DNA of 64,000 nucleotides from Roseivirga thermotolerans (GTDB taxonomy: Bacteria > Bacteroidota > Bacteroidia > Cytophagales > Cyclobacteriaceae), in NCBI RefSeq assembly GCF_014653175.1, contig NZ_BNAG01000003.1:1-64000 (forward strand), read 5' to 3'. The position numbers and the translations under genes are program-made. Within the stretch, counting starts at the first letter, position 1. Each line of letters opens with the position of its first letter. This document shows, one piece after another, positions 27,704 to 36,995 of this stretch. The notes beneath the pieces were generated by a model. The model had not been told where the DNA came from. It worked only from the letters and a program-made list of their open reading frames with translations, and did not search any database.

Positions 27704-27720
27704 GATTGTAGTAGTTACAA

Positions 27721-28920
27721 ATGCGCGTGAAACAGTTAGCTGTTTTCTTACTGAAAGGGGTGCTTCTCATCCCTATATTTTTGTCCTCTCCTAAGGTCCT
27801 TGCTCAGAGTTCTCCAAAATACAGCAATGAGTTTTTGTCTATTGGGGTGGGGGCCAGGGCTTTGGCCATGTCTAATGCCATGACTTCTGTTTCGGACGAT
27901 GTAACCGCGGTGTACTGGAACCCTGCTGCTCTAACAGATATTGAATATCGTTATCAGTTTTCTTTTCAGCATGCAGCCTATTTTGCAGGAGTGGCCAACT
28001 ACGACTACCTGGGTGCAGCTATGGCCATTGATACCGACAGCCATATGGGTATGGCTATAATACGCCTTGGGATTGATGATATTCCTGATACCCGCTTGTT
28101 ATTTGATGATCAGGGAAGAATTGATTACAGTCGAATTAATTTCTTTTCTGCAGCCGATCTGGCTTTTGTTTTTTCTTATGCCAGAGGGGTAAGCTTTATT
28201 TCCGGGGAAAACTTTGTGGAAGGCGGAGGACTCACGTTTGGTATTAATGCCAAGATTGTTCGAAGGAGAATCGGAGATTTTGCCACAGCCTGGGGTTTTG
28301 GTCTTGATGCATCGGCTAAATACAGGGTAGACGACTGGAACTTTGGTTTAATGCTGCGCGATATTTCTACTACATTCAATACCTGGACAATCAATAAAGA
28401 GGCCTTACGGCCGGTGTTCAACCAAACCAATAATGATATCCCAGGTAATTCAACAGAAATTACACTCCCTAAGGCGATTGTTGGAGCATCACGCTCGTTT
28501 AGAATCAACGACAAGATAGATGTGTTAACCTCTGCCGATATGGTTTTTACTTTTGATGGCCGCAGAAACGTGTTGGTCAAGTCTAGGTTGGCCTCTATTG
28601 ACCCGCAGGTAGGGGCAGAGTTCGACTATGAGAACAAGTTCTTTTTGCGCATGGGTATTGGCAATTTTCAGCGTGTCAAAGATTTTAGCAGGGGAGACCA
28701 GCCCAGCGAGTCTACCTTTTGGTCTTTTCAGCCCAATATGGGTATAGGAGTGGTGTTGGAGGAATTTACTATAGATTACGCGTTAACGGATATTGGTAAT
28801 GTAGCAGAGTCTCCATATTCTCATGTGTTTTCCATATTGTATTCGTTAGAAAAGCTGCCGGGGAGCTACTCAAGAAATAAGCGAAGAATAAGAAAGAAGG
28901 AGGGTAAGAGTGAAAAATAG
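27721..28920 (+). CDS. PorV/PorQ-family outer-membrane protein of type IX secretion
   Basis: 399 residues with a signal peptide (about 1-29, ending in VLAQ). The family start SIGVGARALAMSNAMTSVSD and DDVTAVYWNPAAL are clear, followed by barrel strands. PorV is a lipid-exposed barrel that carries T9SS cargo to the sortase. The gene overlaps the following C25-type sortase by 11 bases, so the two are expected to act together. The C-terminal basic tail (RNKRRIRKKEGKSEK) is unusual. Confidence 0.85.
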   Translation: MRVKQLAVFLLKGVLLIPIFLSSPKVLAQSSPKYSNEFLSIGVGARALAMSNAMTSVSDDVTAVYWNPAALTDIEYRYQFSFQHAAYFAGVANYDYLGAAMAIDTDSHMGMAIIRLGIDDIPDTRLLFDDQGRIDYSRINFFSAADLAFVFSYARGVSFISGENFVEGGGLTFGINAKIVRRRIGDFATAWGFGLDASAKYRVDDWNFGLMLRDISTTFNTWTINKEALRPVFNQTNNDIPGNSTEITLPKAIVGASRSFRINDKIDVLTSADMVFTFDGRRNVLVKSRLASIDPQVGAEFDYENKFFLRMGIGNFQRVKDFSRGDQPSESTFWSFQPNMGIGVVLEEFTIDYALTDIGNVAESPYSHVFSILYSLEKLPGSYSRNKRRIRKKEGKSEK

Positions 28921-31900
28921 TTGTTTGCTTCTTTTAATTCTGTTCTATGGCCCTTTGGCTTTTGGTCAGCAATTGGGCAATGAGTGGATTAACTATAGCC
29001 AGGAGTATTACAAAATAAAGACGGGTAAAGACGATGTTCACCGCATTACCTATGAGAAACTTGTGACTGCCGGGTTTGATCCTGCCGGTATAAGTCCAGA
29101 CAATATTCAGTTGTATCATAGAGGGCAAGAGGTGGCCATACGTACCGTGGGAATGGAGGATGCTTCTTTTGATCCCGGAGATTATGTGGAGTTTTGGGGA
29201 AGAAGAAATGATGGTACTCAGGACACCGAGTTGTACTATAGGGCGCAAGATCAAATTCATACATTTTATAATCTTTTCTCTGATACCACGGCTTTCTTTT
29301 TAACCGTTGGAGAAAATGCAGGTAAGCGCATGACTGTACGGAATGTTTCGCCCACCGGATTGCCAGCCGTAACTTATCACAGAGAAGATGACTTGCAGGT
29401 TAGAACTGATGTTTTTGGCTTTGGTCAATACTACCCCATTGGCAACCCGGCCGGAGAAGTAAAACGTTCGCTCTACGATCGTGGCCAAATGTTTATGAGT
29501 AACGTAATCACTAAATCGAGTGCTACGGTAAGCAAGGGAACCAACTTCAGAGACTTTATATTTCAGGGTATTTCTGGTCAAATCCCAAGTATTTCAAAAC
29601 TTGAGCTCACCTTTCAGCTCATAGGGTTCAATAACATTGCTTTACACCGAGCCAATGTTTATGTGGGGCCTGACAGAGACAATCTGCGCCCATTGGTACA
29701 AGACATCACACTCTCATTTAACAATTTTGGCACACGAACACTTCAAATCAACTGGGACGATATAAGTGCAGAGGGGCAACTTGTTTTCAGAGTTGAAGTA
29801 GTGGGGTATGATGAATACCCGGTAGATCAAATGTCGGTTGGTTATCTTAGAATCCGATATCCCAGAGAGCTTAATGCCTTTGGTTCTGATAAGTACTTGT
29901 TCATACCACCAGCTAATCAGGAGCGAGTGCTTACTGTAGCCAATCCTCCTGCCAATGCGGTCCTTTTCGATGTGACAGACTACCGAAATCCTGTGGTAAT
30001 ACAAGGTCAGGCAAGTGGTAGTTTTACGGCCGGGTTGCCCGCCACAACAGCCGAGCAAAAGCTGTACTTAAAAAATATGCAGCAGAGCATAGAACCCAAG
30101 GTAGAGAAAGTGAATTTCCACTACAACGACCTTTCGGCTTACAATTACCTGATGATTTCGCACCCCTACCTAAGTCAGCCGGTGGAAGGGGCTTATGATG
30201 ATCCTGTACAGGCCTATGTAGACTACAGAAGTTCTGTGGAGGGAGGCAGTTGGCAGGTGCTGAATGCCAACGTGACGGAATTGTATGATGAGTTTGGCTA
30301 TGGAGAATATACCCCATTAGCCATTAGGCGATTTGTGCGAAGTGCCTACCTGCAAGGTAATCCTCAATACCTCTTTCTAATTGGTAAATCAAGAAGGGTA
30401 GATATTCGAACCCAACGCTTGCCCGACCCTCTGATTATTTCTTCCCGGGAACTTGTGCCTACCATGGGCGCGCCCGGTTCGGACATCATGTATGTAGAGG
30501 CTTTGGATGGAAGAGCGCACTATCCAGCTTTTCCTGTGGGTAGACTCTCTGTAACTACACCACAAGGGGTGGCCAATTACCTGGACAAGGTAAAAGAAAA
30601 AGAGGCTGCTTTGAAAGATTCTCCATGGACCAAGAATTTTCTTCAGTTGAGTGGTGGGCTTACTACAGATGAGCTTTTTCGGTTCCGTGAGTTCATTGAC
30701 GGTTTTAAGAATATTGTTTCACAAGATTACCTGGGTGCAGCGGTAACCAACATTTCTAAAACCAATAACAATGCGGTTCAGAACATCAACATTTCAGAAG
30801 AGATTAATAAAGGCACCGGCTTTGTGACTTTCTTTGGGCACTCCTCTACAACCTATACCGATATTGATGTGGGGTATGTAACTGACCCGGCCTACGGTTA
30901 TAACAATCAGGGGCGTTATCCGGTCATGTTTGTCAATGGCTGCAGGGGTGGTGAAATATTTTACTATAACTCTTTTGGCGAAAACTGGATGGCCGCAAAA
31001 GACAAGGGGGCAATCAACTTTTTGGCTCATAGCGATGTGGGTATTCCCAATGTACTTAGAGAATATACAGAGCAGTACTACAGAATTATGTCTGATACTC
31101 TCTGGATGACCCGTTCCATTGGGCACATTCAACAAGAAGCCATCATTCGGCAATTGAATACATTTTCGCCCGATGAGATAGACTTTGCTGTAGTAGAGCA
31201 AACGGTATTGCAGGGAGACCCGGCCATTCCGGTGTTTGGTCACGATAAGGTAGATTACATCGTTCGTTCTGAAGATATTTTCCGGGAGTCTATCAATGGC
31301 TTACCAGTTACGGCTTCCACACCATTTTTTAACCTTGGCGTGGTGGTGAACAACGCGGGGCGAACCACCGATAAGCCGGTAAAAGTTTTTGTAAGGAGAA
31401 CATTGCTCGATGGTACAGTAATAGAACTTCCAGAAATAGAAGTGCCCCCTGTGAGAAACAGAGATACTATATATTATGAGATTAGTAACCAGGGACTCGA
31501 TGCTTTTGGAGAAAACAAATTTGAAGTACACCTCGACAGGAATAATGAAGTAGACGAAGGAAGTGAATTCAACAATATAGCCGAGACCTCTATTTTTTTA
31601 GGTGCTTCAGGCACGTTTAATACAGCACCCACCCACTTTGCAACTCTTTCGCAGTCCACCGTTAACCTGGTGGCTCAGTCGGCCAACCTGAAAGCCAACG
31701 ATGAGAGTTTTGTAATTCAGATTGACACCACCATTAATTTTAACAGCCCGTGGAGAAAAACCAATACGCTCAGCGGAAAAGGATTGGTTAATTGGGAGGT
31801 AGAACTTCTGCCCTTTACCGTAAACGATACCATTCAGTATTATTGGAGGTCTATCTTTGAAGACGAACTTCTGGATAACCCTCAGCCCTGGGCCATCTCT

Positions 31901-33976
31901 TCCTTTACCAATATTGAAAATGGGGTAGAAGGTTGGGCTCAGACAGAATTCGATCAGTTTAGAGACCTTGGTCTAAGTTCTATTGCCAAAGAACCTAACA
32001 CCAAAACCTGGATTTTTGAAGGCAACGAAACCACCATCAACGTGGTTACCTATGGCGAAAACCACCCTTTAGGGGGGCAGCCGCTTAAGATGACCATTGA
32101 GGTAGACGGGCGCTCTCTGTTCGGAGAAGGAGCCAATAGAAGCTGCCTGCCCGAATCGCTCAATGCCATAGCCTTCGACAAAGACAGTGGACGGCCCTAT
32201 GTGATTCTAAAAACTCCCGGGGCAGAATTTGAAGATCAGGATCCACTCAACTGTGGTACTACACCGCAAGTAATTAACCGCTTTGCCGATGAAGACCTCA
32301 GAAACCAGATTGATAATAGTGCCTTAATTAGCCAGTATATGGACGGAGTGGGCAATGGAGATTTTGTGCTGATGTTTTCTATAGGCGAATTGCTTTATGA
32401 AAACTGGGCCGATATTACCCGCAGTTCGCTCGGCCGAATTGGAGTAGCTCCAACACAGCTTTCTAATTATACGAATGGAGAGCCCATTATAATCTATGGT
32501 AGAAAAGGGGCGCAGCAAGGTACGGCTACTTTAATTGAGGGAGTATCGTCCGGAGCTCAGCCAGACGATACCCGCACCGAGATTTCTTTTCAGACCTCCA
32601 TTTTTGCCAGCACAGACTCAGGGAGTGTGTTTTCTCCTCTCATAGGTCCTGTGAGCTCCTGGGGCAGGCTCACCAAGCGAATAGATGAAGAGCCTTCTGA
32701 AGACGATGTGATTTTTGAAGTGAGAGGGCGTCAGAGTAACGGCACAGAAGTAGTCTTGGCTACCCTCAACGATATTGATGAGTTAGATATGAGCGCCATT
32801 GATGCAGAGCAATACCCCTTTGTTCGGTTGTTTGTGAGTGCCAGAGACCGCGTGTCGGCAACTCCCCCTCAATTTAAAAATTGGTTTGTTTCCTATCAGG
32901 GAGTTCCTGAAGGGGTACTTACCCTCCAAAACGATAAAAACGAGCGAATAGAGCTACAAGATGGGGAGCCCTTTGAGGCAGCTTTTCGTTTTAGCAATAT
33001 TTCGTCTTACGACTTTAAAGGAGCACTGAATGTACGGTATAAGCTCACCAATCAAACCACAGGAGAAGAGTCTTTCGCCACCTCTCAAATTGCTGCAGTA
33101 GCAGCCGGTCAGTCGGTAGACTTTACGGTGCCTATAGAAACTCAGGGTAAATTGGGGTTGAATGATTTTGAAATATTCGTGAACCCGGGCGATGAAATTG
33201 AACAGTATTACAGCAACAACGTCATTCGTTTAGAGGACTTTATCAATGTGAAGCGCGATGAGGTAAATCCGGCTATGGATGTGACCTTCGATGGTATCTA
33301 CATCGTAGATGGCGACATAGTGTCTCCTAAGCCTATGGTCGAAATAGAGTTACGCGATAACAATCCGTACCTTTTTAAGACCGATACAACAGGAGTTGAG
33401 ATTTTTCTTGGTCAGATTTGCGAAGGTTGCGCGTTGAGGCGGATTAACTTTTCCGATCCCGAAGTTACCTATGTGCCGGCAGCCGAAGGTCAGAATTTTA
33501 AAGTACAGTTTCAGCCAGAGACCCTGCCCGATGGTGAATACATGTTGCAGGTCAACGCCTCCGATGCCTCTGGTAATTATGCCGGAGTAGGCCCCTACGA
33601 AATTACCTTCGAAGTGGTGAGCGAGTCTACTATCACTCATTTTTATCCATACCCCAATCCTTTCTCCACCAGCACACGTTTTGTGTTTACACTCACGGGA
33701 AGTGAGATACCCGATCAGATTAAAATTCAGATTTTTACTGTATCGGGCAAACTGGTGCGTGAGATTACGCAAGATGAAATTGGACCAATCCGTATTGGAA
33801 ACAACATTACTGAGTATGCCTGGGATGGGCGCGATGAATTTGGCGATATTCTGGCCAATGGCACCTACATTTATCGGGTGCAGGTAAAGGCCAACGGGCA
33901 GGATCTTGGCCACCGGGGTACAGGTAAAGACAAGGCCTTCAACAAAGACTTTGGTAAAGTTGTGATTATTAGGTAG
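28910..33976 (+). CDS. type IX secretion C25-family sortase, PorU2-like
   Basis: 1688 residues with a signal peptide (LLLLILFYGPLAFGQ). An N-terminal beta region is followed by a gingipain-type C25 peptidase with the dyad His644 (FFGHSS) and Cys678 (NGCRGG). Several Ig/CARDB-like repeats follow (for example VNNAGRTTDKPVKVFVRR and ISSYDFKGALNVRYK). The C-terminus is a FlgD/T9SS-type sorting module (YPYPNPFSTSTRFVFTL, then NGTYIYRVQV). PorU removes the sorting domain of T9SS cargo and attaches cargo to the cell surface. The protein is longer than PorU (about 1100 residues) and matches the PorU2 form. It overlaps the PorV-like gene. Confidence 0.85.
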   Translation: MKNSCLLLLILFYGPLAFGQQLGNEWINYSQEYYKIKTGKDDVHRITYEKLVTAGFDPAGISPDNIQLYHRGQEVAIRTVGMEDASFDPGDYVEFWGRRNDGTQDTELYYRAQDQIHTFYNLFSDTTAFFLTVGENAGKRMTVRNVSPTGLPAVTYHREDDLQVRTDVFGFGQYYPIGNPAGEVKRSLYDRGQMFMSNVITKSSATVSKGTNFRDFIFQGISGQIPSISKLELTFQLIGFNNIALHRANVYVGPDRDNLRPLVQDITLSFNNFGTRTLQINWDDISAEGQLVFRVEVVGYDEYPVDQMSVGYLRIRYPRELNAFGSDKYLFIPPANQERVLTVANPPANAVLFDVTDYRNPVVIQGQASGSFTAGLPATTAEQKLYLKNMQQSIEPKVEKVNFHYNDLSAYNYLMISHPYLSQPVEGAYDDPVQAYVDYRSSVEGGSWQVLNANVTELYDEFGYGEYTPLAIRRFVRSAYLQGNPQYLFLIGKSRRVDIRTQRLPDPLIISSRELVPTMGAPGSDIMYVEALDGRAHYPAFPVGRLSVTTPQGVANYLDKVKEKEAALKDSPWTKNFLQLSGGLTTDELFRFREFIDGFKNIVSQDYLGAAVTNISKTNNNAVQNINISEEINKGTGFVTFFGHSSTTYTDIDVGYVTDPAYGYNNQGRYPVMFVNGCRGGEIFYYNSFGENWMAAKDKGAINFLAHSDVGIPNVLREYTEQYYRIMSDTLWMTRSIGHIQQEAIIRQLNTFSPDEIDFAVVEQTVLQGDPAIPVFGHDKVDYIVRSEDIFRESINGLPVTASTPFFNLGVVVNNAGRTTDKPVKVFVRRTLLDGTVIELPEIEVPPVRNRDTIYYEISNQGLDAFGENKFEVHLDRNNEVDEGSEFNNIAETSIFLGASGTFNTAPTHFATLSQSTVNLVAQSANLKANDESFVIQIDTTINFNSPWRKTNTLSGKGLVNWEVELLPFTVNDTIQYYWRSIFEDELLDNPQPWAISSFTNIENGVEGWAQTEFDQFRDLGLSSIAKEPNTKTWIFEGNETTINVVTYGENHPLGGQPLKMTIEVDGRSLFGEGANRSCLPESLNAIAFDKDSGRPYVILKTPGAEFEDQDPLNCGTTPQVINRFADEDLRNQIDNSALISQYMDGVGNGDFVLMFSIGELLYENWADITRSSLGRIGVAPTQLSNYTNGEPIIIYGRKGAQQGTATLIEGVSSGAQPDDTRTEISFQTSIFASTDSGSVFSPLIGPVSSWGRLTKRIDEEPSEDDVIFEVRGRQSNGTEVVLATLNDIDELDMSAIDAEQYPFVRLFVSARDRVSATPPQFKNWFVSYQGVPEGVLTLQNDKNERIELQDGEPFEAAFRFSNISSYDFKGALNVRYKLTNQTTGEESFATSQIAAVAAGQSVDFTVPIETQGKLGLNDFEIFVNPGDEIEQYYSNNVIRLEDFINVKRDEVNPAMDVTFDGIYIVDGDIVSPKPMVEIELRDNNPYLFKTDTTGVEIFLGQICEGCALRRINFSDPEVTYVPAAEGQNFKVQFQPETLPDGEYMLQVNASDASGNYAGVGPYEITFEVVSESTITHFYPYPNPFSTSTRFVFTLTGSEIPDQIKIQIFTVSGKLVREITQDEIGPIRIGNNITEYAWDGRDEFGDILANGTYIYRVQVKANGQDLGHRGTGKDKAFNKDFGKVVIIR

Positions 33977-34094
33977 CAATCAATTTGTGACATTCCTAAT
34001 CTACTGCTATCTCCGAGGAGGAAGCATTCAAATGAAATAATGCCAGTGTGCAAATAGGGTAGAGCGATCCTTCGCCAAGCTCAGGATATAAAAG

Positions 34095-34123
34095 AAAAAG
34101 CCCCGACAGAGTCGAGGCTTTTG
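34095..34123 (+). terminator. terminator after the PorU2-like gene
   Basis: AAAAGCCCCGAC pairs with GTCGAGGCTTTT with one mismatch and an AGA loop. It lies about 120 bases after the sortase stop. Confidence 0.7.
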
Positions 34124-34232
34124 TACCCTGTACCGGAGAATTGTCGAACCAGTTTATTGAAGATATAGAACTGTTTTACAGGCTCTGGTTACTGAAGAAA
34201 GCCTCTTAGTAGCACCACCCTCCCGGATACTC

Positions 34233-34264
34233 AAAAAGCCTGGCCATAAGCCGGGCTTTTTGTT
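34233..34264 (+). terminator. second terminator-like hairpin
   Basis: AAAAAGCCTGGC pairs with GCCGGGCTTTTT with one mismatch around CATAA and runs into T residues. It may back up the first terminator or insulate the host genes from the prophage. Confidence 0.6.
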
Positions 34265-34427
34265 TGGTAACAATCGCACGAGGGTGCGATTGCATCCTTA
34301 TTGTCTGATCCGGACTTTCGATAATTGTATTTACGCTAGAGTGATTGGAGGACATACTTCAAAACCAGTCGGATTTTGCGTCCACTGTTTTCTCTTTACT
34401 CTTTCTTGGTTATTAATCTTAAATAAT

Positions 34428-34652
34428 TCTGTAATTCTGTAATTGCTAAGGTAAACTGTTAAACCTCAGTTGGTTATATATTACAGTTTCAATATTTATT
34501 AATCTCATTATTACAGAATAAGTGTAATAAGTAATCTAGCTAGGTTGGGCTTCTGGCTTATTACAAACTGGTTGAAAGGGCTTTTTGAATGAGTAGAGAG
34601 TGTTTTCTCTACTGACTGTTAGGGAGTTATCTGCTCATTACACTATTACAGA
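34428..34652. repeat. cluster of ATTACAGA-like octamers in both orientations
   Basis: Eight octamers occur in 225 bases. The pair TCTGTAAT-TCTGTAAT is at 34428-34443. ATTACAGT is at 34480, ATTACAGA at 34510, AGTGTAAT at 34521, ATTACAAA at 34560, and the pair ATTACACT-ATTACAGA at 34637-34652. The outer tandem pairs face each other and the two central sites form an inverted repeat. The spacing is that of binding sites for a dimeric or cooperative protein, such as an integrase, excisionase, transposase or repressor. Confidence 0.6.
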
Positions 34653-34762
34653 AAAATTGTGTATTTCAGAGGTTTCCTGAATGAGTTGAGATTGGTACAA
34701 TACCGGATAAAAATGCTTGAAATTTACTTCTTCGAGTACTGGAAAATGTACTATATTAAGAT

Positions 34763-35230
34763 GTGGATTGGCAGATAAGTTACGACAAAGAGGTAGAAAT
34801 CAAACTACTTCCTCACCTAAAAAAATTCATTCCGAAATTCTACAAACAATCGGAACCTATAAAGGTGGACTTTAACACCAGCTTAGGGACTGCTTTTCAT
34901 AGTGTGCTCAGGAAGAAGTTCAATTACAAAAAGGACCGTGAACGATACACTTCGTCACTGAGGTTTCTACTAAACCAGGATCTGAGTAAACTTTCACTGG
35001 AGCATCAGTTTCTGGTTCAATTCAATGTTGAGTATGATAGAATATTCAAAGAGAATCTATATAGTTGGGTGCTCGGCCAATCTTATCTATGTACGAGCGA
35101 CTCGCAGGCGGTAAGGAACTTTCTGAACTACTACAACATCACCGAAGATGACTTGAAATTTGAATCTGCCAGAACAATGTATCTCAGATATAAAACAGAT
35201 TACTTCAAAAAAAATAGGTCAGTTCTGTAA
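34763..35230 (+). CDS. hypothetical protein at the prophage left end
   Basis: 155 residues, mostly helical and basic, with no recognised family. Residues 118-150 (SQAVRNFLNYYNITEDDLKF) may be a small helical DNA-binding part, but no clear helix-turn-helix was found. It lies alone between the octamer cluster and a 17-bp direct repeat, without the phage promoter box, so it may belong to a different regulatory class from the late genes. Confidence 0.6.
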   Translation: MDWQISYDKEVEIKLLPHLKKFIPKFYKQSEPIKVDFNTSLGTAFHSVLRKKFNYKKDRERYTSSLRFLLNQDLSKLSLEHQFLVQFNVEYDRIFKENLYSWVLGQSYLCTSDSQAVRNFLNYYNITEDDLKFESARTMYLRYKTDYFKKNRSVL

Positions 35231-35255
35231 CAATTTAGGGTCAGTTTTGTACCAA
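35217..35255 (+). repeat. 17-bp direct repeat after the first prophage gene
   Basis: GGTCAGTTCTGTAACAA (35217-35233) is repeated as GGTCAGTTTTGTACCAA (35239-35255), two differences in 17 and 22 bases apart. The first copy contains TCTGTAAC, close to the octamer of the cluster upstream. The first copy includes the stop codon of the gene before it. Confidence 0.5.
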
Positions 35256-35285
35256 CCTCTTTTTTGGTGTTGTTTTGATCAAAAA

Positions 35286-35325
35286 CCCACGTCCTAGATA
35301 GGCTCTGAAATGCTTTCTTACTTTG
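35286..35325 (+). promoter_or_regulatory. phage promoter-like element P1
   Basis: Box CCCACGTCCTA (35286-35296), 21 nt, then TTACTTTG (35318-35325); the ATG follows at 35329. First of eight such elements. Confidence 0.7.
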
Positions 35326-35328
35326 GGT

Positions 35329-35979
35329 ATGAGTTACCTTAGTGAAATAGCCAGACTTACCTCTCAGAACATAGGTGGTGTTAATCCATCATTGAAACTT
35401 GTTAGATCTAATGATGTAGCTGTATATCCATCTATTATTGATGGAAAGGTTACCGATGAAATAGCGCTTAAACCTGGTGTTGGTTGGGTAGAGTGGTTCT
35501 GCACTTCCCAAACTGCAGGAATAAGGTCTAGACATGTCGATGGATCAGAAGGAAATGCCAGGGCTCTCGACCTTGGCTTTGTGATTAGTAAGGATACCGC
35601 TGTGAAAGCTAATCAATTAGAACGAGCTTCTGATGACTCCTTTATAGTGCTGTTTAGGGATGCTAATGGACAGTTAAAAGTATTCGGCACAAAGGAAAAG
35701 CCTGTTAGATTTAAGTTTGATCTAGCCACAGGTAATAACATTAGGGCGCTAAATGGCTTCTCTTGCTCCTTTTATTATAGTGGCCCCGACAATAGTGCTT
35801 TCTACTTGGCTGAAGATCCTGAGGTATTAGATCCGGATGTTCCTGCTCCGGTAATTATTCAATGGAATGACGGGGTAACTATTCAGACCATTGCTGTAGC
35901 CTCTCCAGGGGACGTGGTAAGAATTAACAGTGACTTCGATTATACTTCGTTCGACATTAACCCTGTGATAAATCCATGA
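35329..35979 (+). CDS. putative phage tail/fibre-associated protein
   Basis: 216 residues from ATG 35329; an in-frame TTG at 35323 overlaps the -7 element and is less likely. It is beta-rich and has no recognised domain. It opens the first phage unit and is followed by two fibre-like genes with one- to four-base overlaps, so a fibre or baseplate role is inferred from context. Its C-terminal part (PVIIQWNDGVTIQTIAVASP) looks like a small beta-sandwich. Confidence 0.55.
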   Translation: MSYLSEIARLTSQNIGGVNPSLKLVRSNDVAVYPSIIDGKVTDEIALKPGVGWVEWFCTSQTAGIRSRHVDGSEGNARALDLGFVISKDTAVKANQLERASDDSFIVLFRDANGQLKVFGTKEKPVRFKFDLATGNNIRALNGFSCSFYYSGPDNSAFYLAEDPEVLDPDVPAPVIIQWNDGVTIQTIAVASPGDVVRINSDFDYTSFDINPVINP

Positions 35980-36995
35980 GCACTGTAGCGGGACTAAGAG
36001 TTTTGATTGAAGCGCTGGAAAGCGGGAGGGTAACTAAAGCTCAATTACTGACTATTCTATACTATTTAGCTAACCTTATTGAGCAGAATGATATTTCATC
36101 GGTGATCAATGAATACGATGAAGCAGGAACTTACGATACTCCGGGTGCCGGGAATGGAAATCCGGCCTATGCCCTGCTGAATAACAGGCTTTGGAAATCT
36201 AAGGTCGATGCTAATACCGGCAATACTCCACCCACAGATACTGAGATTACTGAGAACGACTATTGGATAGAGGTATCTAAAGGAACGAGCAATCTTTTCC
36301 AGGAATGGCAACCAGGCGTATATGGTGAGGGATTGATTATTGTATTCTATAATGATGTGTTCTACAAACTCACGGTTGCAGAGCGCCCTTTTGAGAGTAC
36401 TAATATTGAAACAGAGTACAACTCTGATCCAGAGCTTTCGAGTTGGAAAAAATTAGCAGGTGATGGTGTTGTAACCGGTGAGGAGTTTACCACTGCTTAT
36501 AAAGCAATGCTAGATCTCATTACCATAACTCAAGAGGTTGACCTGGATCAGGTGGAGGTAGACGTTAATACCAATGCTACAGATATAGGATTGCTGGAAG
36601 CTAGGGCAGATAATATTGAAAATGAGTTACCTGGTAAAAAACCACTAGCCGATGAAGCTGCCAATTTAGACTTTGCTGCTGGTACCGCTTACAACTTTTC
36701 AGATAAACAGACAGCTTACTTTGATGCCGCGCCTATTGGCAATCTAACACCCGTATTTTCAGGGGTTGGGAATCTAAGGTCGGCTATTGGAGAAATATCT
36801 TTTTCTGGACTATTAACAACCAACTGTGAGATAACACTAAGTTCTTCTTGGTTTGCCGGCACGTTGCCAGATGAGGTAACATTCGAAAGCAATGTGCTCA
36901 CTTTTACTGCACCTACCAGTACCTCTCTGTACGTGTGGTATATAATGAAAAAGGGCAGCGAGTATAAGTTCAACATTCAAAAGTTTAAAGACTGA
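35976..36995 (+). CDS. putative tail fibre protein
   Basis: 339 residues. An N-terminal helical stretch (VLIEALESGRVTKAQLLTIL) is followed by a domain with W/Y-rich ends (NRLWKSKVDAN, NDYWIEV) like small carbohydrate-binding modules of phage fibres. A short coiled coil (about 185-215, DVNTNATDIGLLEARADNIE) and a beta-rich C-terminus (TFTAPTSTSLYVWYI) complete the fibre-like order. Overlaps of four and one bases tie it to its neighbours. No family name can be given. Confidence 0.6.
   Translation: MSTVAGLRVLIEALESGRVTKAQLLTILYYLANLIEQNDISSVINEYDEAGTYDTPGAGNGNPAYALLNNRLWKSKVDANTGNTPPTDTEITENDYWIEVSKGTSNLFQEWQPGVYGEGLIIVFYNDVFYKLTVAERPFESTNIETEYNSDPELSSWKKLAGDGVVTGEEFTTAYKAMLDLITITQEVDLDQVEVDVNTNATDIGLLEARADNIENELPGKKPLADEAANLDFAAGTAYNFSDKQTAYFDAAPIGNLTPVFSGVGNLRSAIGEISFSGLLTTNCEITLSSSWFAGTLPDEVTFESNVLTFTAPTSTSLYVWYIMKKGSEYKFNIQKFKD

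Larger units (their letters stand above)
33977..34762. other. intergenic region at the host/prophage junction
   Basis: 786 bases without a convincing gene. The left half holds two terminator-like hairpins (34095-34123 and 34233-34264), a small hairpin CGCAC-GAGG-GTGCG (34276-34289), and an AACCAG...CTGGTT inverted repeat (about 34148-34190). The right half is AT-rich and holds the octamer cluster 34428-34652. The prophage left end is expected here, but no duplicated attachment core can be identified because the right end is outside the window. Confidence 0.5.

Noticed and set aside
33350-33979. A 209-codon open frame on the minus strand inside the PorU2-like gene.
   Set aside because: It is antisense to strongly conserved domains (the sorting module) and shows no protein-like features.
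34118-34150. Sequence similar to the reverse complement of a tRNA 3' end (TACCGGAGAATTGTCGAACC), which could mark an attachment site.
   Set aside because: No T-stem pairing, anticodon arm or cloverleaf can be drawn from it, and the right attachment site is not in view.
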